DNA of 39,815 nt from Actinomycetota bacterium (GTDB taxonomy: Bacteria; Actinomycetota; Actinomycetes; Nanopelagicales; Nanopelagicaceae), in assembly GCA_947371865.1 (NCBI GenBank), contig CANBRH010000008.1, positions 1 through 39,815 on the forward strand, read 5' to 3'. This document shows, piece after piece, positions 16,585 to 25,317 of this stretch. The notes beneath the pieces were generated by a model. It searched no databases and was not told where the DNA came from. It was given only the letters and a program-made list of their open reading frames with translations. The position numbers and the translations under genes were made by a program. Each line of letters starts with the position of its first letter. Position 1 is the stretch's first letter.

Positions 16585-17963
16585 AATTTACGCTCCCTGA
16601 CCTGCGTGGAATGAAAGTTCACTTCATAGGCATTGGTGGCGCGGGTATGAGCGGAATTGCTCGAATTATGCTGGACCAAGGAATTTCAGTTTCGGGCTCT
16701 GATGTGAAAGATAGCCAAGTCTTGGTTGGCTTACGCGCCCTTGGAGGTCAGATAAGAGTTGGACATGCACCTGAAAATATTGAAGGTGCTCGATTAATTG
16801 TTGTCTCGGGAGCCATATCGGAAACGAATGCGGAAATTCTTGCAGCTCGCGAGAGCGGAATCCCAGTCCTACAACGCGCAGAGGCTCTTGCAATTCTCAT
16901 GTCGGAATCAATTTCCGTTGCAGTTGCTGGCACCCACGGCAAGACGACCACAACTTCTATGCTGACGGTAGCCATTCAACATGCTGGGCTGGATCCGTCG
17001 TTTGCCATTGGCGGAATGATTAATAGTTCTGGGACCAATGCCCATAGGGGGAGCGGAAGTATTTTCATTGCCGAAGCCGATGAGTCTGATGGTTCTTTCT
17101 TGGTGTATAGACCTTATGGCGCGATCGTGACAAATGTTGAGCTTGATCATGTGGATCACTTTGCTGACCTCTCGGCGATTATGCATATTTTTACCGAATT
17201 TGTTGCAACGATCCGACCAGGCGGTTTTCTAGTGCTCTGCTCAGACGATCCTGGTTCACAAGAACTTCGTGCCGCGATTTCTCGCGAAGATATCCGCATT
17301 GTCACCTATGGAGAAAGCGGAGATTTTGCTATTTCTCGCATCTCGTTATCAGCTTTGGCAAGTACGGCGCGTGTAACCCACAACGGTCGCGTACTAGGAG
17401 AACTAGCGCTTTCCGTGCCAGGAAAACACAATATTTATAATGCAGTCGCTGCTTTAGCCGCAGGAACGGAACTTGGCGTCGATCAGCGTGAGCTGCTTGC
17501 CGGATTGAGTAAGTTTTCCGGCACTCGCCGCCGCTTTGAAATGAAAGGGGAGGTTCGCGGAATTCGAGTTGTCGATGATTACGGTCATCACCCAACAGAA
17601 ATTGACGTCACTCTTCAGACCGCACGTCGATACGCAGGTACTGGTCGTTTGCTCGTGATTTTTCAACCGCATCGATATTCTCGAACCCGAGCATTTGCTG
17701 CCGAATTTGCGGAAGTGTTGTCGCAAGCAGATGCGGTTTATCTTCTTGAAATCTATCCAGCCAGCGAAGTTCCCATACCAGGAGTCAGTTCCGCACTCAT
17801 CTCTGAGCGCATCAAGAGCGGGACTTCTTTAGTCGAACCTTCGATGGTCGATATGGTGGCTCGAGTAGTCGCAGATGCTCGGGAAGGTGATGTGATCATG
17901 ACTCTTGGCGCTGGAGATGTCAGCTCGCTAGCACCAGTAATACTCTCCGCCTTGGCCGAGTAA
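16581..17963 (+). CDS. murC: UDP-MurNAc:L-alanine ligase MurC
   Basis: First Mur ligase, adding L-Ala to UDP-MurNAc; 460 residues. Nucleotide-binding N-terminus HFIGIGGAGMSGIARIM, ATP loop AGTHGKTTTTSML (about residues 113-125), EADESDGSFL, NVELDHVDHF, and VDDYGHHPTEI in the C-terminal domain. ATGA overlap with murG. The stop is followed after 15 bases by ftsQ, with an SD-like AGGAAAAGGAAG in the gap. Confidence 0.97.
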   Translation: MKFTLPDLRGMKVHFIGIGGAGMSGIARIMLDQGISVSGSDVKDSQVLVGLRALGGQIRVGHAPENIEGARLIVVSGAISETNAEILAARESGIPVLQRAEALAILMSESISVAVAGTHGKTTTTSMLTVAIQHAGLDPSFAIGGMINSSGTNAHRGSGSIFIAEADESDGSFLVYRPYGAIVTNVELDHVDHFADLSAIMHIFTEFVATIRPGGFLVLCSDDPGSQELRAAISREDIRIVTYGESGDFAISRISLSALASTARVTHNGRVLGELALSVPGKHNIYNAVAALAAGTELGVDQRELLAGLSKFSGTRRRFEMKGEVRGIRVVDDYGHHPTEIDVTLQTARRYAGTGRLLVIFQPHRYSRTRAFAAEFAEVLSQADAVYLLEIYPASEVPIPGVSSALISERIKSGTSLVEPSMVDMVARVVADAREGDVIMTLGAGDVSSLAPVILSALAE

Positions 17964-17978
17964 GGAAAAGGAAGACTT

Positions 17979-18671
17979 TTGCGCAACAAGCGCGGTGCTG
18001 TGGCCGCCCTCCTCGCAGTAGTGCTGCTGGGCAGCGCCATATATGTTTTGGGTTGGTCAACAATCTTGTCGGTCAAGAAGGTTGAGATCATCGGAACATC
18101 TCGTCTGGACATAATTCAAAATTCCTTGGCGGCCAGTTCCGGACATCTTGAGGTAGGCAAACCGATGGCGCGCGTTAATGTGAGAGTGCTTAATAGAACT
18201 TTGGCAGACATTTCGTGGGTGGCCACCGAGCAGGTGCATCGAAATTGGCGTACCGGAGTTGTGCGCATCGAAGTAAGCGAGCGAACCCCGATTGCTTACT
18301 TCGCCACCGCAACCGGCCAACGCACCTATCTTGATGAAACAGGGACGGAATTTTCTACACCAGAGCTCCTACAGAAATTGCCACAGATTACTTTTGCGAC
18401 GACAGATCTTGAAGCCAAGAAAAGTGTGGCCAGGTTGTTATCGCTTATGCCTGCCGATTTCATTCTTGGGTTACAAGGAGTGCACGTCTCATCGAGCGCC
18501 TTCATTGAGATGCAGGTCTCTTTGACTGGCAAAGTTCTCACTGTTCGCTGGGGTAATGATCAAGATGTTGCTACTAAAATCAAAGTGTTTAGAGCACTTT
18601 TCGCCTTACCCGAAAATAGCAAAGCATTGACATATGACGTCAGTGCACCTACATCTCCCATCACAAAGTGA
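17979..18671 (+). CDS. ftsQ: Cell division protein FtsQ/DivIB
   Basis: 230-residue bitopic divisome protein. A very short basic N-terminus (RNKR) leads into one transmembrane helix (about 7-26), then a POTRA domain beginning SVKKVEIIG and a beta domain with VEVSERTPIAYF-like spacing (RIEVSERTPIAYF) and TYLDETGTEF. Start is TTG at 17979; purine-rich GGAAAAGGAAG lies about 6 bases upstream and no ATG/GTG fits better. Many actinobacterial FtsQ proteins have a longer cytoplasmic tail; here it is minimal. It bridges FtsL/FtsB-type proteins in the divisome. Confidence 0.92.
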   Translation: MRNKRGAVAALLAVVLLGSAIYVLGWSTILSVKKVEIIGTSRLDIIQNSLAASSGHLEVGKPMARVNVRVLNRTLADISWVATEQVHRNWRTGVVRIEVSERTPIAYFATATGQRTYLDETGTEFSTPELLQKLPQITFATTDLEAKKSVARLLSLMPADFILGLQGVHVSSSAFIEMQVSLTGKVLTVRWGNDQDVATKIKVFRALFALPENSKALTYDVSAPTSPITK

Positions 18672-18710
18672 CGGTTCAAAAAACTAGTTGACTTATATTC
18701 GTGTCGGTCA

Positions 18711-18739
18711 TTGCTTGTAGTACAGGTGCGCTCTACTTT
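18711..18739 (+). promoter_or_regulatory. Putative ftsZ promoter
   Basis: TTGCTT (18711-18716), 17-base spacer, TACTTT (18734-18739), predicting a start near 18746 and a leader of about 60 bases. A TTGACT at 18688 could be another -35, but I find no good -10 at standard spacing. The 133-base ftsQ-ftsZ gap is the longest inside the division cluster apart from mraZ-rsmH, which fits an internal promoter boosting FtsZ. Confidence 0.5.
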
Positions 18740-18758
18740 AACCAAAGATAAAAATTTA

Positions 18759-18787
18759 ACCTTAAGTCTCTAGTTGAGATTTAGGGT
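18759..18787 (+). promoter_or_regulatory. Hairpin in the ftsZ leader
   Basis: 12 consecutive pairs between 18759-18770 (ACCTTAAGTCTC) and 18776-18787 (GAGATTTAGGGT) around loop TAGTT. Two of the pairs are G-U wobbles, which pair only as RNA. It ends 6 bases before the SD core AAAGG (18794-18798). A role in ftsZ translation or mRNA stability is inferred; a protein-binding dyad is the alternative. Confidence 0.6.
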
Positions 18788-18804
18788 CCGAAGAAAGGCG
18801 CATT

Positions 18805-19953
18805 GTGGCAACACCACAAAATTACTTAGCAGTCATCAAGGTAGTAGGTATTGGTGGCGGCGGAGTTAATGCTGTCAATCGCATGATCGAAGCTGGCTTA
18901 AAAGGTGTTGAATTTATTGCAATCAATACCGATGCGCAGCAACTCATCATGAGTGATGCCGATGTAAAGCTTGATATTGGACGTAAATTGACTCGCGGTC
19001 TTGGCGCAGGTGCTGCTCCTGAAATTGGAAAGCAAGCCGCACTCGATCACGTAGAAGAAATTGAAGAAGTTCTCCGTGGTGCGGATATGGTTTTTGTAAC
19101 TGCAGGTGAAGGCGGTGGAACAGGTACAGGTGGCGCACCTATCGTGGCAAAAATTTCCAAAGATCTTGGAGCATTGACGGTTGGCGTTGTAACCAAACCT
19201 TTCTCCTTCGAAGGCAAACGTCGCTCTGCACAGGCAGAAGAAGGCATTGCACTTCTTCGCCAAGAAGTTGATACGTTGATAGTGATTCCAAATGATCGGT
19301 TGCTGGCTATCTCCGATCGTTCTATTAGCCAACTCGAAGCATTCCGCAGCGCCGACCAAGTTCTCTTATCTGGAGTGCAAGGAATTACCGATTTAATTAC
19401 CACTCCAGGTTTGATCAACCTCGACTTTGCCGATGTCAAGAGCGTTATGTCCGGTGCTGGTTCTGCCCTCATGGGTATTGGCTCTGCTCGCGGGGAGGCT
19501 CGTGCCACACGCGCTGCTGAATTAGCTATCGCCAGCCCATTGTTGGAGGCCTCGATCGATGGCGCTCACGGCGTGCTGCTCTCCATCGCTGGCGGGTCAG
19601 ATCTAGGACTCTTTGAACTCAGCGAAGCTGCTGAACTTGTTGCCGCTTCTGCTCATCCCGATGCCAATATCATTTTCGGAACTGTCATCGATGATGCCCT
19701 GGGGGATGAGGTGCGGGTAACCGTAATCGCCGCTGGCTTTGATGGTGGTGCTCCAAAATGGGTTGCAGTCCCAGTTATTGATGCGGCTACGCTCACTGGA
19801 AATGCCAATCCGGTGCCAGCCAACGATCCCATCGCAGTGGCGTTAGATCTGCCTACTTCACATTCAGCAGATTCCATACCCGCTCGTAAGAAGATTACTT
19901 TTGAAGAACTCGTTGTTGAAGATGAGATAGACGTTCCTGACTTTATGAAGTAG
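18805..19953 (+). CDS. ftsZ: Cell division GTPase FtsZ
   Basis: Bacterial tubulin forming the Z-ring; 382 residues. The tubulin signature GGGTGTG lies at about residues 103-109, NTDAQQL early in the domain, and the T7-loop region NLDFADVKSVM follows. After the globular core a short Pro/Ala linker ends in EIDVPDFMK, the conserved actinobacterial tail that binds SepF-type partners. GTG start with SD AAAGG 6 bases upstream. No ftsA is present, so the sepF downstream is the likely membrane tether. Confidence 0.98.
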   Translation: MATPQNYLAVIKVVGIGGGGVNAVNRMIEAGLKGVEFIAINTDAQQLIMSDADVKLDIGRKLTRGLGAGAAPEIGKQAALDHVEEIEEVLRGADMVFVTAGEGGGTGTGGAPIVAKISKDLGALTVGVVTKPFSFEGKRRSAQAEEGIALLRQEVDTLIVIPNDRLLAISDRSISQLEAFRSADQVLLSGVQGITDLITTPGLINLDFADVKSVMSGAGSALMGIGSARGEARATRAAELAIASPLLEASIDGAHGVLLSIAGGSDLGLFELSEAAELVAASAHPDANIIFGTVIDDALGDEVRVTVIAAGFDGGAPKWVAVPVIDAATLTGNANPVPANDPIAVALDLPTSHSADSIPARKKITFEELVVEDEIDVPDFMK

Positions 19954-19959
19954 TTCCAC

Positions 19960-20625
19960 ATGGCTCGAACATTATTTACCGGTTGTGCAGGTGGATTGAG
20001 CGTTGGTGCGTTTGATTCCTTCAACTTAGGAACACATGTCAGTGACGATATTGATACCGTCATGAAGAATCGTGAGACCCTGAGATCTCTTTTTTCGCTT
20101 GATCATTTGATCTTTATGAATCAAACCCACGGAACAAATGTTGTTGAAGTTATGTCTGATGATTGGCCGACCGCCGATGCAGATGCCCTCATTACTCGAT
20201 CCAAAGGAATTGGTCTGGCAGTTTTGACAGCAGATTGCATACCGCTCTTGCTCTCTTCGCCTTCGATGGTTGCCGCGGTGCACGTGGGTCGTCGCGGACT
20301 TCTTTCTGGGATTATTCAAAAAGTGCTGACGAAATTTCCTGAAACCGAACTGGATCAGATTTTGGCGGAAATGGGCCCTAGCATCTGCACAAATTGTTAC
20401 GAGGTAGACCTTGCCACGTATCGCGATGCGATTTCGTTAATTCCAGAATTGGCTTCGAGTGTGCAGGCGCATCAACTTGATTTGGTGGCAGGGGCACGAG
20501 CGATTCTCAGTTCACACAATGTATCGATTCTTGAACATCACATCTGCACACGAGAGAACGCCAACTACTTCTCCTTTCGACGCAACAAAGTAACTGGTCG
20601 TCAAGTGGGAGTGATCGCGTTATGA
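19960..20625 (+). CDS. pgeF: Peptidoglycan editing factor PgeF / YfiH-family protein
   Basis: 221-residue member of the multicopper-oxidase-like YfiH (DUF152) family. The metal-ligand motifs are visible: NQTHGTNVVEV (His), TADCIPLLL (Cys) and AAVHVGRRG (His), then GPSICTNCYEV. Family members have been described as purine nucleoside phosphorylases/deaminases and as editing factors that correct wrong stem-peptide residues in peptidoglycan precursors. Position after ftsZ is conserved in actinobacteria. 6 bases separate it from ftsZ with no clear SD; its stop overlaps yggS (ATGA). Confidence 0.92.
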   Translation: MARTLFTGCAGGLSVGAFDSFNLGTHVSDDIDTVMKNRETLRSLFSLDHLIFMNQTHGTNVVEVMSDDWPTADADALITRSKGIGLAVLTADCIPLLLSSPSMVAAVHVGRRGLLSGIIQKVLTKFPETELDQILAEMGPSICTNCYEVDLATYRDAISLIPELASSVQAHQLDLVAGARAILSSHNVSILEHHICTRENANYFSFRRNKVTGRQVGVIAL

Positions 20626-21305
20626 GTCAGCGGAGGCAGGAGTTAGCGGCCTCTCTTCGTGAGGTGCAAGAACGAATTCAGCGTGCAGTTGATAGTGCCG
20701 GACGCGACCGAGCTGAGATCACCTTGATAGTGGTGACCAAAACCTTTCCTGCCAGTGATGCCGAAATTCTCTACGAACTCGGAGCACGCAATTTTGGGGA
20801 GAACCGGGACGAAGAGGGAAGAGAGAAGTCCCAGATCCTTCCGAATGATTCCATCTGGCACTTTCAAGGTCAGATTCAATCAAAGAAGTTGCGCTCCATT
20901 ACTGAATGGGCAAATGTCATTCATTCTCTAGATGAGCTCGCACACGCTCGAAAAATCGCCACTCTTTCCGCAGGTAAAGCGCATTCGGTTTTTGTCCAGG
21001 TCTCGCTGGATAGCCCAAATACGCAAACTGGGCGAGGTGGAGTGGGACCTGCCCTTCTCATGGATTTTCTGAGAGAGTGCTCGATGATTTCCGAACTTGA
21101 TCTTCTTGGGCTCATGGCGGTGGCACCGTTGAATGTGGACCCTGTGATTGCCTTTTCCCGTTTAGCCCAGTTGCGCAAGGAGGTCATCGCAGAGTTTCCT
21201 CAGGTAACTGCCCTCTCCTGCGGAATGAGCGGTGACTTTGAGGCAGCGATCGCAGCCGGAGCGACACACATCCGTATTGGCAGTTCAATCCTCGGGTCTC
21301 GATAA
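20622..21305 (+). CDS. yggS: YggS/PROSC-family pyridoxal phosphate homeostasis protein
   Basis: 227-residue single-domain PLP-binding TIM-barrel protein. The PLP lysine is in LIVVTKTFPASD (family AVSKxxP-like), followed by ARNFGENRDEE, IWHFQGQIQSKK, LSCGMSGDFEAAIAAG and THIRIGSSILG. The family buffers PLP and affects amino-acid balance; no catalytic reaction is established. The ATGA overlap with pgeF implies coupling. sepF begins 21 bases later, probably from its own promoter. Confidence 0.93.
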   Translation: MSQRRQELAASLREVQERIQRAVDSAGRDRAEITLIVVTKTFPASDAEILYELGARNFGENRDEEGREKSQILPNDSIWHFQGQIQSKKLRSITEWANVIHSLDELAHARKIATLSAGKAHSVFVQVSLDSPNTQTGRGGVGPALLMDFLRECSMISELDLLGLMAVAPLNVDPVIAFSRLAQLRKEVIAEFPQVTALSCGMSGDFEAAIAAGATHIRIGSSILGSR

Positions 21306-21314
21306 CCCTTCACT

Positions 21315-21329
21315 TAAGATTTACCCATG
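21315..21329 (+). promoter_or_regulatory. Putative leaderless promoter of sepF
   Basis: TAAGAT (21315-21320) sits 6 bases before the ATG at 21327, placing the transcription start at the start codon. No SD is present in the 21-base gap after yggS. No convincing -35 is seen. Confidence 0.4.
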
Positions 21330-21815
21330 GCTAATGCGTTCAAGAAGATGGCAGGTTTCCTCGGTCTGGTTGAAGAAGAGGAGATAGATCTGGCTCCGGC
21401 AATTGTTGCCGAACCTCGTCGAAGCGTTCGTCCAGTTACCTCTACAACCCCCAGCTGGGCGCAATCAAATGTCACCCCTGTCACTTCTGTTCCGGTTCGT
21501 CCAACTGCCGTTGCCGAACAGCGTGAACTTCCGATCATGGATCGCATCATCACTATTCATCCCCGTTTTTACAATGAAGCACGCAATATCGGCGAGCATT
21601 ATCGCGAAGGTCAACCAGTCATCATGAATCTCAGTGATATGGAAGAGTCCGAACGTAAGCGTCTAGTCGATTTCGCATCCGGCTTGGTATTTGGTCACCA
21701 TGGCAGCATCGAGCGAGTCACTTCAAAAGTCTTCTTGCTCACCCCGCCAAATGTTATGGTCAGCGTGGAAGATAAAGCTGCGGCTGCTGAAGCCAGCTTT
21801 TTCAACCAAAGCTGA
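21327..21815 (+). CDS. sepF: Cell division protein SepF
   Basis: 162-residue FtsZ-binding protein. An N-terminal amphipathic segment (MANAFKKMAGFLGLVEEEE) is the expected membrane-binding helix. An acidic, Ser/Thr/Pro-rich linker follows, then the conserved SepF domain from about residue 70 (IITIHPRFYNEARNIGEHY, VIMNLSDMEESERKRLVDFASGL split by a short QPV segment, VTSKVFLLTPPNV). In actinobacteria SepF tethers FtsZ filaments to the membrane in place of FtsA. Confidence 0.96.
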   Translation: MANAFKKMAGFLGLVEEEEIDLAPAIVAEPRRSVRPVTSTTPSWAQSNVTPVTSVPVRPTAVAEQRELPIMDRIITIHPRFYNEARNIGEHYREGQPVIMNLSDMEESERKRLVDFASGLVFGHHGSIERVTSKVFLLTPPNVMVSVEDKAAAAEASFFNQS

Positions 21816-21843
21816 TCTCTCCTATAAGTAACGAGTTTCTTCT

Positions 21844-22128
21844 ATGACAATAGGTAAAATTCTCTCTGCAATAATCCAGATTTTTCTGCTCGCCCTTTTT
21901 GCGCGCCTGATTTTGGATTACGTCAGAATGTTCGCGCGTAATTGGCGTCCACGAGGCATCGTCTTGGCAATTGCAGATTTAGTCTTTTCTATTACTGACC
22001 CGCCGCTCAGATTTGTGCGTCGATTTGTTCCGCCGCTGCGGATTGGTGCCGTCAATCTAGATCTTTCCTTCATCGTGATTTTCTTTGCCATTCAACTACT
22101 CGATCGACTTGTCTGGATGATTCCTTAA
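21844..22128 (+). CDS. YggT family membrane protein
   Basis: 94-residue protein of the YggT/YlmG family with two hydrophobic segments (about 3-24 and 70-92) flanking RNWRPRGIVLAIADLVFSITDPPLRFVRR-type residues (ITDPPLRFVRRFVPP is the family signature). Function is poorly known; it is conserved beside sepF in Gram-positive division clusters. No strong SD precedes the ATG. In related actinobacteria divIVA/wag31 follows at once; here the next gene is ileS on the opposite strand, only 33 bases away. Confidence 0.9.
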   Translation: MTIGKILSAIIQIFLLALFARLILDYVRMFARNWRPRGIVLAIADLVFSITDPPLRFVRRFVPPLRIGAVNLDLSFIVIFFAIQLLDRLVWMIP

Positions 22129-22161
22129 ATCACCCAGACTCGCTCTGAACTTTATTTTTAC

Positions 22162-25100
22162 TTATTTCTTGGCAAGGGCAAGAAAGAGCTCGAGTTCATT
22201 CTCTCCAAAAGGTTGATCAAGATCGCGGGAAAATTCTAGCGCCAACACCTCATCGGAAATTATTTCAATCGAATCTTCGATAGCTTCAGCGACGGATGCA
22301 GGCGCATTCCATCTAACAGAGATGCGATCGCTAATATCAAATCCAGAGTTTTTGCGCTCTTCTTGAATAGCCCGAATAACCTCGCGCACCAATCCGGCTT
22401 TAATGAGGTCAGGGCTGAGCTCCAGATCAAGAGCGACGCTTTCGCCAGAGTGGCTGGCAACTGACCAACCTTCCTTAGGTGTCTCCGTGATGATGAGATC
22501 ATCATGTGTAATGTCGGCGCTCTGACCGTCAGCGCCAAAGGGAAGTTGAGCTTGGCCTTCCCTGCGGATAGTTGAAACAAGCTCGGCGGCATTTGAGGCA
22601 TGGATGGCACTGGCGATCTGTTGGACGGAGGCGCCATAACGTGCTCCGATGGTGCGGAAATTTGCCTTGATGGAAACTTCCACGAGGTCAGATCCAGCTG
22701 AGGAGAGCTCATCGAGGGAGAGGACATTTAGTTCGTCGGCAATGTGCGAGCGGATTTCTCCATCCATTTTTTCCCAATCAAGGGCTGAGACGAGCGCTCG
22801 GCTGAGTGGTTGGCGAATCTTGATTTTAGATTCAGCCCTAGCTGCACGTCCTAATTCAACGAGTCGTCGGGAGAGGCGCACTGAAGTAGAGAGTTGACGA
22901 TCAATTTGAGAATCGAAGAAGGTTGGAAAATCTGCCAAGTGAACAGATTCCCTTGTAGTTGGTTCTACTACGCGAACGAGTTCTTGCCAGACATGCTCGG
23001 TGATGAAGGGGACCATCGGTGCCATCAACTTTGTAAGTTCGCGAATGCAGATGTAAAGCGTTGAAAGAGCGGCGTTATCGCCGTCCCAGAATCGTCGGCG
23101 CGATCTACGCACATACCAATTGGAAAGATCGTCAATAAAGCCTGCCAGCACCCGCCCTGCTTCTTGAGAGTCGTATTTGGCCAGGGCACCATCAACTTCG
23201 GCAATGAGTTGGTTGAGTTCAGAAATAATCCAACGATCGAGGGTTGATGGCGTGTATTGATCTTTTCCGAATACGAAATCCGAGGCATGCGCATAGAGTG
23301 AAAAGAAAGAGACCGTATTCCAGTACGTAAGCAAAGTTTTGCGCACCACATCCGAGATCGCTTCATGCCCCACTCGGCGGGAACTCCACGGCGATCCCGC
23401 CGCCAACATGAACCAGCGAACTGCATCGGCGCCATGTTGATCCATGAGCGGCACGGGTTCGAGAACGTTGCCCAAGTGCTTGCTCATCTTTCGGCCATCT
23501 TTATCCAAGATATGTCCAAGACAGAGAACGGTCTCGTACGAACTCTGGTCGAAGACCAAGGTTCCGATGGTCATCAAGGTATAAAACCAACCACGTGTCT
23601 GATCGATTGCTTCTGCGATGAAGTCGGCTGGGTAGGCGTTATTAAAAAGTTCAGCAGAACCTTCTCGATGCGGATAACCCCATTGTGCGAAAGGCATTGC
23701 ACCGGAGTCGTACCAGCAGTCAATAACCTCATTGACGCGCTTCATCGGACTCGAACATTCGGCGCAGGCAAAAGTGATGTCATCGACAAACGGACGGTGT
23801 GGATCGCTGGAAGTTAATTCTGTCTGAGCGAGAGAGCCAAGTTCGGCTAATGAACCGACGCAATAATCATGTCCATTTTCACAGCGCCAGATCGGCAGCG
23901 GAGTGCCCCAATAGCGATTACGAGAAACCGCCCAATCGATGTTGTTATTGAGCCAATCGCCAAAACGACCATTTTTAATAGTTTCAGGATGCCAATTAGT
24001 TTTCTGATTTTCGCGCAACAAGGCATCTTTGATAGCCGTGGTGCGGATGTACCACGAAGGCTGTGCGTAATAAATAAGTACGGTATGACAACGCCAGCAG
24101 TGTGGGTAGGAGTGTTCGTATTGTGTATGTCGGAACATCAAACCGCGAGCCTTTAAATCCCGGATCAATACTTTGTCGGCATCCTTGAAGAAAAGTCCGC
24201 CCACAAGATCAATTCCGGATAGAAAAGTCCCATCAGGTGCAACTGGATTGACAACAGGCAGGCCGTAACTTCTACAGATGCTGAGGTCATCGGCGCCGAA
24301 GGCAGGTGCTTGATGAACTAAACCCGTTCCATCTTCGATGGTGACGTAATCGGCGAGCACTACGTAATGTGCATCGGGAATATCTACCAAGTCAAAGGGG
24401 CGCTGATAGGAAGTGCGCTCAAGCTCTGCGCCAGTAAAGGAATCAAGAACGGAAAGTCCGTCACCAAGGACGGAGGTGAGATTTTCGGCAATTACAAGTC
24501 TTTCGGATCCAGTTACTTCACCGTCAGAATTTTTTGTTGGTACTTCCACGACAACATAAGTGACTTTTGGATTTACGGCGATGGCGGTGTTAGAAACAAG
24601 TGTCCACGGCGTGGTGGTCCAGACCAAGAGTGATGCCCCAAGTTCTGCCAACTTTCCAGAAGTAGCAGGAAAACGTACGTAGACCGAGGGATCGGTAACA
24701 GTTTCATAGCCTTGGGCTAATTCGTGATCGGAAAGACCAGTGCCGCACCTTGGACAATATGGTGCCACCCGATGATCTTGAACCAGCAAGCCCTTCTTCC
24801 AGATCTGCTGTAGCGACCACCAGACGCTCTCAATATATTCAGGGGACATAGTCCAATAGGCTTCATCGAAATCAACCCAGAAGCCCATGCGCCTGGTCAT
24901 TGTTGTAAATTCGCCTACGTGGCGTTGTACTGATTCGCGGCATCGTTCATTAAATGCGGCAATCCCGAACTTTTCGATATCGCCCTTCCCTGTAAAGCCC
25001 AATTCTTTTTCAACGGCAATTTCTACCGGCAGGCCATGGCAATCCCAACCAGCCTTCCGGATGACTTGGTGACCTTTCATGGTTTGGTAGCGAGGGAAGA

Positions 25101-25317
25101 GGTCCTTAAAAACGCGAGCTTCAATATGGTGAGTACCGGGCTTACCGTTTGCTGTGGGTGGGCCCTCAAAGAAGTTCCAGGAAGTAGCCCCTTCGCGGGC
25201 TGCGACTGATTTTTCAAAAATATTTGCTTGGTCCCAGAAGGAGAGGATCGTATGTTCGGTCTGCGGCAGATCGATCTGCGGCGAAAGCGCCTTAGGTACG
25301 AACGTAGGTATGGACAT
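22162..25317 (-). CDS. ileS: Isoleucyl-tRNA synthetase
   Basis: Class I aminoacyl-tRNA synthetase charging tRNA-Ile; 1051 residues. The HIGH-equivalent reads GKPGTHHIEA (H63-H64) and the KMSKS loop reads KMSKHLGN (K610-K613), as in actinobacterial enzymes. RKAGWDCHGLPVE, an editing CP1 domain with WTTTPWTL, zinc-type cysteines (YCPRCGTG; CWRCH) and an anticodon-binding C-terminus are visible. The sequence style matches the eukaryote-like IleRS2 group, known for natural mupirocin resistance; that classification is inferred. The start ATG is fixed by the T-box-controlled SD GAAGGGG 5 bases upstream. Convergent with yggT. Confidence 0.97.
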   Translation of the reverse strand: MSIPTFVPKALSPQIDLPQTEHTILSFWDQANIFEKSVAAREGATSWNFFEGPPTANGKPGTHHIEARVFKDLFPRYQTMKGHQVIRKAGWDCHGLPVEIAVEKELGFTGKGDIEKFGIAAFNERCRESVQRHVGEFTTMTRRMGFWVDFDEAYWTMSPEYIESVWWSLQQIWKKGLLVQDHRVAPYCPRCGTGLSDHELAQGYETVTDPSVYVRFPATSGKLAELGASLLVWTTTPWTLVSNTAIAVNPKVTYVVVEVPTKNSDGEVTGSERLVIAENLTSVLGDGLSVLDSFTGAELERTSYQRPFDLVDIPDAHYVVLADYVTIEDGTGLVHQAPAFGADDLSICRSYGLPVVNPVAPDGTFLSGIDLVGGLFFKDADKVLIRDLKARGLMFRHTQYEHSYPHCWRCHTVLIYYAQPSWYIRTTAIKDALLRENQKTNWHPETIKNGRFGDWLNNNIDWAVSRNRYWGTPLPIWRCENGHDYCVGSLAELGSLAQTELTSSDPHRPFVDDITFACAECSSPMKRVNEVIDCWYDSGAMPFAQWGYPHREGSAELFNNAYPADFIAEAIDQTRGWFYTLMTIGTLVFDQSSYETVLCLGHILDKDGRKMSKHLGNVLEPVPLMDQHGADAVRWFMLAAGSPWSSRRVGHEAISDVVRKTLLTYWNTVSFFSLYAHASDFVFGKDQYTPSTLDRWIISELNQLIAEVDGALAKYDSQEAGRVLAGFIDDLSNWYVRRSRRRFWDGDNAALSTLYICIRELTKLMAPMVPFITEHVWQELVRVVEPTTRESVHLADFPTFFDSQIDRQLSTSVRLSRRLVELGRAARAESKIKIRQPLSRALVSALDWEKMDGEIRSHIADELNVLSLDELSSAGSDLVEVSIKANFRTIGARYGASVQQIASAIHASNAAELVSTIRREGQAQLPFGADGQSADITHDDLIITETPKEGWSVASHSGESVALDLELSPDLIKAGLVREVIRAIQEERKNSGFDISDRISVRWNAPASVAEAIEDSIEIISDEVLALEFSRDLDQPFGENELELFLALAKK

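Noticed and set aside
18898..19508. Two long minus-strand frames (about 153 residues each) inside ftsZ
   Set aside because: They lie wholly within the strongly conserved ftsZ coding sequence and show no recognisable domain or start signal.
22129..22161. Possible bidirectional terminator between yggT and ileS
   Set aside because: Only a 4-bp CAGA/TCTG stem and scattered T-rich sequence; too weak to call.
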